Source: Asticcacaulis excentricus (GTDB lineage: Bacteria; Pseudomonadota; Alphaproteobacteria; Caulobacterales; Caulobacteraceae). From it: a DNA stretch of 64,000 bases. The translations under genes were made by a program, and so were the position numbers. The notes below the pieces were generated by a model. That model was not told the DNA's origin. It was given only the letters and a program-made list of their open reading frames with translations, and made no database searches. The stretch covers positions 434,001 to 498,000 of the forward strand of contig NZ_AP018827.1 in NCBI RefSeq assembly GCF_003966695.1. The letters are read 5' to 3'. Shown one piece after another: positions 51,857 through 60,572 of this stretch (within the stretch, counting starts at the first letter, position 1; every line of letters begins with the position of its first letter).

Positions 51857-52527
51857 TAGGATAAGATGGTCATAACGCTGCCATTGTCGTGTGTTTGGCT
51901 TTCGAAGGCCGTGCGCGGACCTTGCATGTATAAGTCGGTGATGTCAAGACCAACTGTGTGCAAGCAGTCCTGATCTCTTTATTGCCCGACAAACTCATCG
52001 GCGCAGCGTAACGCCTTATGAAATAAGGCGGAGCGCGGTGCGCGCCGATGTCCGCTTGATCGTCACAGACGCGCCCGGACCCGTCTGTCAGGCCCGACGC
52101 GGCAGGCCTGCGGCGCGTAGCGCCATAGCGGGCCGGTGCGCCGCGTCTCCGCATATCCCAGCCGTTGCCCCAAACCCGGACCCGTCCACGCAGCGCTAAT
52201 CGTCAGCCCATACCCATACCCTCACCCCATGACTTTCAAAAAAGGTCTAATACGGCGCACTACAGAGTGCTTGTATTGGCCAAATCCTTATAAATTCAGG
52301 GTTTCCGAAGCTAATACGCCTAATACGCGCAAACGGAATTGCGTGCCTATGTAAAGGCATCATGTGCGCGCCCATGTATGCACGTATATATAAATATACG
52401 TATTAGATGTATTAGATGTATTAGAGAGCTTAAGCCTCAGAAAATGCGGAAAAAATGGTAATACAGGGCGAAATGTGCCATTGTATTAACCGTATTGAGC
52501 CGTTTTGATTAAAAAAAGGGGCGAATA
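51857..52527. other. 670-bp non-coding gap, likely replication origin or regulatory region
   Basis: No convincing gene. It holds a hairpin (CGCCTTAT-GAA-ATAAGGCG, 52012-52030), a GC-rich stretch with several inverted repeats (52070-52150), then an AT-rich part with 9-bp iterons (52248-52497) and a 20-bp palindrome (ACGTATAT-ATAA-ATATACGT, 52382-52401). Confidence 0.6.
52248..52497. repeat. TAATAC/GTATTA 9-bp iterons
   Basis: TAATAC at 52248, 52312, 52321 and 52459; its complement GTATTA at 52400, 52409, 52418 and 52483, with GTATTG variants at 52273 and 52492. Neighbouring copies are exactly 9 bp apart (52312/52321, 52400/52409/52418, 52483/52492). Confidence 0.8.
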
Positions 52528-53124
52528 ATGGAAAGCCTGTTCCCCATGGGTCTCGTGCCCCCCTCCGGCAGCGCCGAAAAAAAACGCGGTCGGCCAAAAG
52601 GCGCGCGGAACAAGGCGGGGGGCGATCTGGCGAAGTGGTTTGCCAGCCAGACCGGCACGACGCCGGGGCAGCAGCTCATTGAGCTGGTCGCGGTCACGCC
52701 GAGGGATATTCGTCTGGCGAAGGCATGGGCTAAGGACTCGAAAAACCAAGTCTTTTCAGCGGTCGGCGCTGATCCGCGCGCCTTCGCGCCGCGCGTCCTA
52801 GCTATGATCTATAAGGCCGATCAGTTCGCCAAGGTCCACCGCTGCACCTTGGGCGAGGCATGGTCGATGATTTTTCGGGGTATCGACATGCTCTTGCCGT
52901 ATTGCCACCAGAAGCAGGGCAGCGCCGAGGCCGAAAAGCCTGACCTGCGGCCCGTGCTGTTCGTGGATGGTGGCGCGCTGGGCCAGCATGGCAACCCAAG
53001 CCAAAGCCTTGATAATCAACAAGATTTGCTATTCGGTCCGATGCCGGTCACAGATGGGGGGTCACAGATACCCCCTGAAACCGTTGCGCGGCAAGGCTTT
53101 GCGGCGTCTGGCGAACAGGATTGA
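52528..53124 (+). CDS. Terminase small subunit-like protein
   Basis: 198 residues. Starts with an AT-hook-like KKRGRPKGARNK at residue 19, then a helical DNA-binding-like region (PRDIRLAKAWAKDSKNQVFSAV). Its position just before TerL and its size fit a small terminase, but homology is not evident by eye. AGGGGCG precedes the ATG. Confidence 0.55.
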   Translation: MESLFPMGLVPPSGSAEKKRGRPKGARNKAGGDLAKWFASQTGTTPGQQLIELVAVTPRDIRLAKAWAKDSKNQVFSAVGADPRAFAPRVLAMIYKADQFAKVHRCTLGEAWSMIFRGIDMLLPYCHQKQGSAEAEKPDLRPVLFVDGGALGQHGNPSQSLDNQQDLLFGPMPVTDGGSQIPPETVARQGFAASGEQD

Positions 53125-53139
53125 CAATCCGTTGACCTT

Positions 53140-53165
53140 GGCCGGGGGATCGGTGACCCCCGGCC
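53140..53165. repeat. GC-rich inverted repeat between TerS-like and TerL
   Basis: GGCCGGGGG and its complement CCCCCGGCC around 8 bases, within a 225-bp gap rich in runs of C. Could be a terminator or part of a packaging site. Confidence 0.55.
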
Positions 53166-53349
53166 CCCCTCGACCCCCCACCCCCCAATTTGACCCCCGG
53201 CCCGTCTTCAGAGTGGGGCGCGGGCTCCGCCCGATATTGGAAAAATTTAAAAAGCCCTGCGGGCGACCCCTTGGGTCCCTTTCGGCCCCCTGCCTCTGAC
53301 CGTGTGACACTGGCCAAAGTTTCCACCGTCGTACAGGGTCGGGGTTCGG

Positions 53350-54918
53350 GTGTCCGTAGCTATGTCAAAAGGGCCTATACTGAAAGACCTGCGCAACAGC
53401 GCGGGTCCGGTGGCCCTTGCGTTCGAGACCAACAACGAAACGGTGTCGGTCATCATCGGCCCCACGGGGGGCGGAAAAACGGAGAGTTCTGTCAGAAGAA
53501 TTCTTCGGATTGCACGCAGTCAGCATCCTAGCCCAAAAGATGGGGTGCGCAAGTGCCGAATTGTCTGTGTGGGGAGCACATACCGGGACCTGTGGGACAA
53601 GGCTATCCCGTCCTATCAGAAGGTGTTTGATCCGAAATGGGGGCATTGGCAGGGCGGTAAAGGTGATCCGGCCAGCCACACGCTTGATTTGATCATGCCC
53701 GAGCCTGACGGGCGCGGTGGCCTGGTTCAAGTGCCTATCCACATCGAAGTGTGGTTCCGGGCCAAATCGGGTGAGCAGTCGATCGAAGACTTTGTGCGCG
53801 GGCTGGAATGTACCGCGTGGTGGCTGCAAGAAATGGATCAGCTTGATCAGGCTATCCTTTCGCTCTGCGTCAACCGTGTGGGGCGCTATCCAGAGCCGGA
53901 TGACCGGCATACGCCGGAGCATGTGGCGGCCATGGGCTGGGCCCCAGCCTTCACGGGTGTGTGGGGCGATAGCAACATGCCCGTGGTCGATAGCTGGCTT
54001 TACAACATGGCCTTTGTCGAAAAGACCTTCGGCCCCGGCCTGTTCCTGCAACCGCCTGCCATCCTTGAGGACGGGACGGAGAACCCGCGCGCGGAGAACC
54101 TGCACAACCTCAGCAAAATCCCGATCAAGGCGCAGTACCGCAGCTATTACCACCAGCTTAGCGCCAATATGGAAGAGTACGACACCAGGCGCCTGCTTAA
54201 GCTGGTCAAGGCGTTCGACCGGCGCGGGCAGAAGGTGCACCTGAAATATAGCCCGGCGCGTCATGAGGTCTCCGGGCTTTTGATCGACACCCACCAGCCT
54301 CTGATTATCGCCTGTGATACCGGCGACACCCTTAAGCACGCCGCCGTCTTCATGCAGCCGACGGTCAACGGGCGCGTTCGTGCCCTTGACGAAATCAGCC
54401 CCAAGGACCGGCAAACGAGCCTTGAGGAATTCGCCTCTGAGATCGTCGCCAAGTATCGGATGCGGTTTGGACGTGTCCGGCACGTTCAAATCGTGTGCGA
54501 CCCGGCGGCAGAGGCCAAGATGTCCGTGCAGGGGCAAAACCGCGAGGTTAAAATTACCTATGCGCAGTATCTAGCCATGCTCACAGAAATGGATTGTGAG
54601 AAGGCCGAGACAAACGATCCGGGCTTTCGCAAGGGGGCGGTGACTGAGTTTCTGGATTTGCATGACGGGCTTCTGATCGACCCAGAGCATTGCCCCGACC
54701 TCGTGGCGGCCATGGACGGTGGCTACTGCTATCGCAAGGTTGGGAACAAGGTGTCGCCGCACGTCGAGAAAAACGACTATTCGCACCTGGGCGAAGCGCT
54801 GGAGTACGGCTGCCTTAAGCTCAAGCGCGGTGTGCTTTCGGCACCGGGAGGGTCCCAAAGCGCCCCCGACAATTGGGCGGGTTATGATCAGCAACCTAGC
54901 TATTCGACGGGTTACTGA
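53350..54918 (+). CDS. Terminase large subunit
   Basis: 522 residues from a GTG (ATG at 53362 also possible). ATPase: Walker A GPTGGGKT (residues 37-44), Walker B WWLQEMDQ. Nuclease half: LIIACDTGDTLKHA (Asp) and HVQIVCDPAAEAK (Asp). Pumps DNA into the head. Belongs with podovirus-type terminases by gene order. Confidence 0.9.
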   Translation: MSVAMSKGPILKDLRNSAGPVALAFETNNETVSVIIGPTGGGKTESSVRRILRIARSQHPSPKDGVRKCRIVCVGSTYRDLWDKAIPSYQKVFDPKWGHWQGGKGDPASHTLDLIMPEPDGRGGLVQVPIHIEVWFRAKSGEQSIEDFVRGLECTAWWLQEMDQLDQAILSLCVNRVGRYPEPDDRHTPEHVAAMGWAPAFTGVWGDSNMPVVDSWLYNMAFVEKTFGPGLFLQPPAILEDGTENPRAENLHNLSKIPIKAQYRSYYHQLSANMEEYDTRRLLKLVKAFDRRGQKVHLKYSPARHEVSGLLIDTHQPLIIACDTGDTLKHAAVFMQPTVNGRVRALDEISPKDRQTSLEEFASEIVAKYRMRFGRVRHVQIVCDPAAEAKMSVQGQNREVKITYAQYLAMLTEMDCEKAETNDPGFRKGAVTEFLDLHDGLLIDPEHCPDLVAAMDGGYCYRKVGNKVSPHVEKNDYSHLGEALEYGCLKLKRGVLSAPGGSQSAPDNWAGYDQQPSYSTGY

Positions 54919-54919
54919 G

Positions 54920-55123
54920 ATGAGTTTTTTGACGCCGAAAGCCAAACAGGTTCAGCCCGCCGCCGCGCCCTCGGTGGTGGCCTCGCCTTCCGAGACGCTG
55001 AACAGTCTGGCGAGGCTGCGCAGGCTCAGGGGAGGGCGCAACTCATTTGAGGCGTCTTCGGCGTCCAGCGCCGCCACAGGGGGCCAGACGAAGCCCAATA
55101 CGGTCACGGGGGTACAGGCCTGA
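54920..55123 (+). CDS. Small protein between TerL and portal
   Basis: 67 residues, Ala/Ser-rich, with one basic helix (TLNSLARLRRLRGGRNS). Starts one base after the TerL stop and its stop overlaps the portal ATG (TGATG). A small gene at this place is common in such phages; role unknown. Confidence 0.6.
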   Translation: MSFLTPKAKQVQPAAAPSVVASPSETLNSLARLRRLRGGRNSFEASSASSAATGGQTKPNTVTGVQA

Positions 55124-56820
55124 TGAAACTTCGTCCTGAGCCCAGAGACTTCGATTGGATCATGCGCCGTTGGGCCGACATGAAACAGGTCCGCCAGCAT
55201 CGGGAAACCGAATGGCAGATGATCGCGGACTATTTCCTGCCGCGCAAAAACTTCCTTGTGCAGTCGGTGAAAGGGGCGGGCGTGCCGCGCCGCGTCATGA
55301 CGTCCAAGCCGCAAATGGCGCTGGGGCGGTTTGCCGGTATGCTTGTGGGGTATCTGGTTGATCCGACGCGCCCCTTTATCAAGCCGAATGTGTCGCAGGG
55401 TCTTGTCAATGCGGGGCGGCGCATCGACCTTGACCGGGACAGCGCCGACTATCTGGACAATCTGGGATGGTCGATGTTTGACCGGTTCATGTTACCCAAG
55501 GCCCGCTTCATGCCGGCGCTTAATCAGGTGGCGCTTGAGCTGGGGGCATTTGGCACGGCAGTCATGTGGGTTGGCCGTAAGCGCGGCTGGGGGCCGCGCT
55601 ATATGAGCCGTCCGCTTCGCGCGTGCTGGATTGACGTTGACGACAATGATGTCGTCGATACCGTCTTTTATGAGTTCGAGTTGCCGCTTGAGCTGCTGGT
55701 GGGGCGCTATCCCAAGGCGCTGCAAAATCCTGACCTCAAAAAACTGTATGAGGACAAGGATAAGAAAAACCACACCAAGAAGATCAAGGTGCTGCATTGC
55801 ATCTATCCGCGAGAGGGCGGCGAGGCGGGGGGCATTGCCGAGCGCAAGCCTTATGCCGAGCGCATCATTGCGCATGAGTACAAGGGCGCGGACCTGTCTG
55901 AGAGCGGTTATGACAGCTTTCCCTATGCCGTGCCGCGTCTGGGGATTTCCGAGGGCAATCCTTACGGTCAGGGGCTGGCGTGGATTGCCCTGCCTTCGGC
56001 CATATCGCTCAACCGGATGCAGGACCTTGTTGAGTATGGCATCGGCACGCGGGTAGCGCCGCCCATGTTTGTGCCCACGCGCTTGTTTAAACAGCCGTCG
56101 CGTGACCTTGGCTATTTCAACTATTACGATCCAAAGCTTTTGGGTTTCAGTTCGCTCAAAGACCTTGTGCAATACATGCCCGCCGGGGGTGATGTCGGTA
56201 TCGGCGTCGATTGGATGCGCTACCTGTCTGAACACATTGACGATGCGTTCAACATCGACTGGATGAAGCTGCGCGAGGCGGGCAACGTCACGGCGGAAGA
56301 AATCGCGGAACGCCGCTCTCTGCGCATGACGGCTCAGACCGGTCTTCTGGCGGCGGTGGATCGTGACCTTATGGGTGTGCTGGGGGACCGCACCTTAGAG
56401 GTCATGAGCGAAGAGGGCATGATTGGCGAAGCGCCGCAGCAGCTCAGGGGCGTGGACGTCGATTGGGATTATGCCGGGCCGCTGGCCATCGCGCAGCAAC
56501 GCAACCAGTATCAGGCGGTTCAGTCGCTCATCGACATCACCGCCAAGATCGCCCAGATCGAGCCAGACGCCGCCGCCGCGCTTCAGGTGGAGGAATGCCT
56601 GCGGCTGGCGTCCGAGGCCCTTGGTGCGCCGCCTACGGTTCTGGAAAGCCGTGTCGTCTATCAGGAAGAATTGCAGCGCCGCCGCGCGCTCAGGGAACAG
56701 GCGCAGCAAGCCCAGATCGCCCAGGCGGGCGGCGCGGCGATGCGGGATGCGTCTCAGGGCGTGGCCACTATGGCGCAGGCCGCGCCTCAGCCCAGCATGG
56801 GCATGGCCATGGCGGCGTAG
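55123..56820 (+). CDS. Portal (head-tail connector) protein
   Basis: 565 residues. Resembles T7 gp8-type portals: WADMKQVRQHRETEWQMIADYFLP at the start, SWxYD-like SMFDRFMLPKARF, and VTAEEIAERRSLRMTAQTG in the stem region, followed by a Gln/Ala-rich C-terminal helix. Forms the dodecameric DNA channel. Coupled to the gene above. Confidence 0.88.
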   Translation: MKLRPEPRDFDWIMRRWADMKQVRQHRETEWQMIADYFLPRKNFLVQSVKGAGVPRRVMTSKPQMALGRFAGMLVGYLVDPTRPFIKPNVSQGLVNAGRRIDLDRDSADYLDNLGWSMFDRFMLPKARFMPALNQVALELGAFGTAVMWVGRKRGWGPRYMSRPLRACWIDVDDNDVVDTVFYEFELPLELLVGRYPKALQNPDLKKLYEDKDKKNHTKKIKVLHCIYPREGGEAGGIAERKPYAERIIAHEYKGADLSESGYDSFPYAVPRLGISEGNPYGQGLAWIALPSAISLNRMQDLVEYGIGTRVAPPMFVPTRLFKQPSRDLGYFNYYDPKLLGFSSLKDLVQYMPAGGDVGIGVDWMRYLSEHIDDAFNIDWMKLREAGNVTAEEIAERRSLRMTAQTGLLAAVDRDLMGVLGDRTLEVMSEEGMIGEAPQQLRGVDVDWDYAGPLAIAQQRNQYQAVQSLIDITAKIAQIEPDAAAALQVEECLRLASEALGAPPTVLESRVVYQEELQRRRALREQAQQAQIAQAGGAAMRDASQGVATMAQAAPQPSMGMAMAA

Positions 56821-56829
56821 GGGCACGGC

Positions 56830-57255
56830 ATGAGCGAAAACATTCACCCGTCTATCCTGATCGGCTGGGACCTTGTGGGGGCCGTGCGCAAGGCGCGCGA
56901 TCAGGAAAACATCCAAAGCGTCTATCAGCGCGTCTTTGCCAATGATGATGGCCGGGCCGTGCTGATCGACCTTATGGCTCGATCAGGAATGATGGAGCGC
57001 AGGCCGCCCAGCATGTCCGCCTCAGAGCGGTTTCATGCGGACGGTATGGCGTCCCTCATGATCGAGGTTTTAGACCTTGCAGGGGTTGACGTTTACGAGC
57101 GGAGCGCGGCCCTGCAAGCCGCCACCGCTCTTGATAGCCACATGGAGCGTGCACATGGACCAGATTTCTCAAGAGGCGGTTACGACCGAAGCGCCGGAAA
57201 CGAACCCAATCGATCAGACCTCGACAGCGTCACAGACCCCTTCGCGGATGATTGA
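56830..57255 (+). CDS. Bbp19-like small head-region protein
   Basis: 141 residues. YQRVFANDDGRAVLIDLMARSGM resembles the Bbp19-type phage domain found between portal and scaffold genes. Overlaps the scaffold start by 101 bases in another frame. Confidence 0.65.
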   Translation: MSENIHPSILIGWDLVGAVRKARDQENIQSVYQRVFANDDGRAVLIDLMARSGMMERRPPSMSASERFHADGMASLMIEVLDLAGVDVYERSAALQAATALDSHMERAHGPDFSRGGYDRSAGNEPNRSDLDSVTDPFADD

Positions 57256-58114
57256 CACTCTGCCTGAGGCGTTACGCAATAGTGAAACGCTGGCAAAGTA
57301 CCTCAACAAAGATACCCAAGACCTGAACCTCGAAGCTCTGGTGAACGCGCATACCCATGCGACGGGGCTTTTGGGTGTCCCTGCGGATCAGGTTATGCGC
57401 CTGCCTAAAGACGGAGACGCGGAGGGGTGGGCGAAATTCAATGAGCGCATTGCTGATCAGTTTTACGCCAATGCCCGTCCCGCCGCCGCAGACGCCTATG
57501 AGTTCAACGGCGTTGATCTCAGCAATCCGATAGACAAAGCCTTCATCGAAGACTTCCGCGGCACTGCTTTTGAAAATGGTGTGTCTCAGAAGCAAATGGA
57601 CGGCTTCATGAAATGGTTTGGCGAGGCCAATGAGCGCATCAACGCCCAGATCATAGAACAGACAAAGACCGAGCGCGCCGCCAATCAGGCCGCGCTTGAT
57701 CAGGCGTGGGGTGAAAAGGCGCAGGTCTATAAGACCGAAATTCCCAATGTGGTTGCCAAGCTGGCGGAAAAAGCGGGCCTGTTCGATCCTCAGAACGGAG
57801 AGACGGCGGAAAAGGTATTGCAGGCGCTGAACATCGAAGGCGATGCAATGGCTGACAATCCGACGCTGATGCGCCTTCTGGCCGTGGTCGCGGACATGAC
57901 GGCGGAACCGGAGGTTTTGCCGGGGACGGCCCGCACCATTCCGTCAGGGCAGGGGGCAATGACGCCTGCGCAAGCCAAAGAGGCACTTGACGCCTTCATG
58001 GCCAATAAAGACAAAACCGAGCCGTTTTATAATCCCGCTCATCAGGGGCACGCCGTGGCCAAGGCCGAATGGCAGCGCCTGATTAACGCAATGCACCCTT
58101 CGTCCGGGGGTTGA
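57155..58114 (+). CDS. Capsid scaffolding protein
   Basis: 319 residues, acidic and Gln/Ala-rich, almost all helical (residues about 90-260). IDTLPEALRNSETLAKYLN near the N-terminus and the C-terminal Lys-containing helix fit scaffolds of podoviruses. The start at 57155 has GGAG upstream. Just before the capsid gene. Confidence 0.8.
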   Translation: MDQISQEAVTTEAPETNPIDQTSTASQTPSRMIDTLPEALRNSETLAKYLNKDTQDLNLEALVNAHTHATGLLGVPADQVMRLPKDGDAEGWAKFNERIADQFYANARPAAADAYEFNGVDLSNPIDKAFIEDFRGTAFENGVSQKQMDGFMKWFGEANERINAQIIEQTKTERAANQAALDQAWGEKAQVYKTEIPNVVAKLAEKAGLFDPQNGETAEKVLQALNIEGDAMADNPTLMRLLAVVADMTAEPEVLPGTARTIPSGQGAMTPAQAKEALDAFMANKDKTEPFYNPAHQGHAVAKAEWQRLINAMHPSSGG

Positions 58115-58290
58115 CAATAAAGCGGTTTCAGGCATCATCCGTAACTGATTTGATCAGGATACCGGCTTAACGCCGCCCGGTGATCAAACCTCATCGCGCC
58201 CCGTCCCGATTTCGGGGGGATACCGCAACCCATCCAAACATCAAAAACGTTTTAGCGCTCCCGTCAAACGGGCGCGATGAGGTTGTTATT

Positions 58291-59262
58291 ATGAGCGACA
58301 GCACCGCACAATATGTGACGGCGGTCACTACCCAGCTTGGGAATGTGCCGCAGCAAATGCAATCCGTTCTGGCTTCGTGCGTTTCGTACAATCCGAACAA
58401 CACCACGGGTAAGGAAGCGATCATGTTCGATGATCGCGGTCGTACCGATCCGAAGGAAACCGACACTAAGGGCGGGCGTATCGAACCGCGCGAGCTGAAC
58501 GGTGAGCGTCGGGGCGGCTACTTCACCGGTGACGACGACTGGTTCTATATCTGGGAAGAAGACAAGGTCCGTATGCTTCTTGATCCAACCTATGCCGACA
58601 TGCAGTCGCTGATGGCCGGGAAGGAACGCAAAAAGGATTGGGACATCGTCAACAATCTGCTGTTCGGCCTGACTGCCAAATCGACTGGTGGGGTCAATAA
58701 GCCGCTGGATACCACGGAAAGTCTGGCCTCCGGCCAGATCATCGCCGCCGACAGCCGACTGCACCTGCACGCTGATGAAAAGAGCCGTGTTGCCGCGAGC
58801 GGCCCGCTGCATCTCACCATTGGTAAGCTGATCCTCGCCAACAAGCTGCTTTCGGCGGGACAGGTGCGCGGCAAGAAATACATCGCCGTCGATGAAAACG
58901 CCAAGGCCAACCTTCTGGCCTCCATCCCAGTCACGTCTTCGCTCTATACGAAGGCCGAAGCGCTTTATAACGGCACCGTCGATTTCTTCATGGGCTTTAC
59001 CTTCAAAGAGCTTTCCAGCGACGAAGGTATCATCCCGACCTATACCGAAACCGGCGATCTGGCGGCTTCGGAATATCCGGCGTGGATCGACAGCGGCGTC
59101 TATTACGAAGAACGGCCGATTACGAACGTGAGCGTTCAAAAAGACTATGGCATCCGTGGGCATCCGACGCAGGTTTACTACAAGCGCGAACGTGCCTGGT
59201 GCCGGCGTTATCGCCGCGCCGTGGTCAAAATCAAGTGCACGAACGCCGAGCAAATGGCGTAA
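58291..59262 (+). CDS. Major capsid protein
   Basis: 323 residues from MSDSTAQYVTAVTTQLGNV, GAGG upstream. Order (scaffold, capsid, decoration/tail) and size fit an HK97-fold podovirus capsid. The regions YFTGDDDWFYIWEEDKVRMLLDP, KYIAVDENAKANLLAS and EYPAWIDSGVYYEERPITNVSV resemble P-domain and beta-hinge parts. The 176-bp gap before it may carry its own weak promoter (TTGACA at 58112). Confidence 0.85.
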   Translation: MSDSTAQYVTAVTTQLGNVPQQMQSVLASCVSYNPNNTTGKEAIMFDDRGRTDPKETDTKGGRIEPRELNGERRGGYFTGDDDWFYIWEEDKVRMLLDPTYADMQSLMAGKERKKDWDIVNNLLFGLTAKSTGGVNKPLDTTESLASGQIIAADSRLHLHADEKSRVAASGPLHLTIGKLILANKLLSAGQVRGKKYIAVDENAKANLLASIPVTSSLYTKAEALYNGTVDFFMGFTFKELSSDEGIIPTYTETGDLAASEYPAWIDSGVYYEERPITNVSVQKDYGIRGHPTQVYYKRERAWCRRYRRAVVKIKCTNAEQMA

Positions 59263-59337
59263 GGCCGTGACGGCGCAAAACGCGCCGTTATCTGCCGCCG
59301 TCGTCTCAAGTTTTTCACCCTTCTGGGATTTACGACA

Positions 59338-59829
59338 ATGACTGACCGTTACGGTTCTTTTCGCGGTGCGCCGATGCAAACCACGCCGCCCCGCCCTCCG
59401 ATTGGTGCGCTGGGTGGTGAGTTCATCAAGCGCCAGTGTATCGACAGCGTCGAGCTTGCGGCGGCCCCTGTGGCTGACCGTATCTTTTTGGGTAACTTCC
59501 TTCTGGAAGCTATTCTTGACCCGTATGGGTCCGATTACTCTTACGATGCGCTGGGGGCGAGCACCACGCTTTCCATTGGCGACACCGCCAATCCCGCTGC
59601 GCTTGCCGCCGCCGCCTCGACGGCTTCGGCGGGTACGCGCAAAATCATGGCGTCTGTGGGGATTGAAAAATATCCGATGCCGCTGTGGCAAGTGCTGGGT
59701 TACGCCTCCCTTGAGGCCGCTATCGCAGCGCAATCGCGCAAGAATGGCACCGTCAACCTTTATGCCACTATCGGCGGCGCGGCAGCGACCGGCACGGTGA
59801 CGTGGCAGATCAAGGGCTGCGACGCCTAA
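59338..59829 (+). CDS. Head or neck protein, possible decoration protein
   Basis: 163 residues, Ala/Gly/Thr-rich with beta pattern (IFLGNFLLEAILDPYGS, GTVNLYATIGGAAATGTVTWQIKG). Position after the capsid gene suggests a decoration or neck protein. No family recognised. A hairpin GGCGC-AAAAC-GCGCC lies just upstream. Confidence 0.6.
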   Translation: MTDRYGSFRGAPMQTTPPRPPIGALGGEFIKRQCIDSVELAAAPVADRIFLGNFLLEAILDPYGSDYSYDALGASTTLSIGDTANPAALAAAASTASAGTRKIMASVGIEKYPMPLWQVLGYASLEAAIAAQSRKNGTVNLYATIGGAAATGTVTWQIKGCDA

Positions 59830-59886
59830 CAGAACGCGCGGGCGAAGGGATTGCACGCAAACTGTCTTTTCCGTCTGCGCTTTGGT

Positions 59887-59919
59887 GGCGGCCCCGCGTG
59901 AGTAAGGGGCCGCCATTTT
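59887..59919 (+). terminator. Terminator within the structural operon
   Basis: GGCGGCCCC (59887-59895) and GGGGCCGCC (59906-59914), then ATTTTC. It separates head from tail genes. Confidence 0.85.
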
Positions 59920-59937
59920 CATTTACAGGGGGCCGAT

Positions 59938-60528
59938 ATGGCGTCGAAAGTCGAAATCATAAACATGGTGCATGGCCATCTGGGGCAGGCGATCATCGAA
60001 ACGTCTCTGTCCGGTGACATCCGCGAGGCCACCCGCAAGGTTCTGATGTTTGCGGATACGGCCAAAGACCTTGTCCTGTCTGACCATGATTGGAAAAACG
60101 CCACCATGGATATTGAGTTGCAGCCGCTATCCGGCGTGGTGGCCGGTCGCTGGACGCATGTTTATGGCCTGCCCGAAGGTTTCCTGCGCGCCTCGGTGAT
60201 TGATGTTCGCACCGATTGGGAAGTCGGCCTTGTCCTTAAAAACGGTGTGCCGGTGCGGGCCATCAAATCCATGGCGGCGCTATCGTGGGCCAAGGTGGTG
60301 GTTTCGGTGCCGTGGGATGTCCTGCCGCTTCACCTCATGCTGGCCACGTCGCTCAAGATTGCCGAGCTGGCGTGCAATATCGTCACGGGTAAGGTGGACA
60401 AGGTTCCGTCGCTCAGGGAGGCTTATGCCGCTGCGCTTTTGGACGCGGCGCGCGTCGAAAGCTACAATCACGGCGTGGATCAGCCGGACATTCAGGGTTA
60501 CCACCTGTACCGCCGTCTGGCGGTCTGA
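59938..60528 (+). CDS. Tail tubular protein A (T7 gp11-like)
   Basis: 196 residues. VEIINMVHGHLGQAIIE at the start, SDHDWKNA, LPEGFLRASVIDV and a late helical part (VPSLREAYAAALLDAARVES) match T7 gp11-type adaptors, which sit between portal and nozzle. Confidence 0.82.
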   Translation: MASKVEIINMVHGHLGQAIIETSLSGDIREATRKVLMFADTAKDLVLSDHDWKNATMDIELQPLSGVVAGRWTHVYGLPEGFLRASVIDVRTDWEVGLVLKNGVPVRAIKSMAALSWAKVVVSVPWDVLPLHLMLATSLKIAELACNIVTGKVDKVPSLREAYAAALLDAARVESYNHGVDQPDIQGYHLYRRLAV

Positions 60529-60572
60529 GGTCCCAAAACGCCCCGTGTTGCGCGCGCGCGTAACATGGGGCC

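Noticed and set aside
51870-52154. 94-codon minus-strand open frame in the 670-bp gap
   Set aside because: Arg/Ala/Gly-rich, crosses several hairpins, no ribosome-binding site.
52312-52326. TAATACG resembles the start of a T7 promoter
   Set aside because: Only the first six or seven bases match, copies occur on both strands at 9-bp spacing, and no phage RNA polymerase is seen; iterons are the better reading.
52136-52354. 72-codon plus-strand open frame in the iteron region
   Set aside because: Runs through the repeats, no ribosome-binding site and no recognisable domain.
58264-59922. 552-codon open frame antisense to the capsid gene
   Set aside because: No domain, no ribosome-binding site; the plus strand carries the capsid and decoration-like genes.
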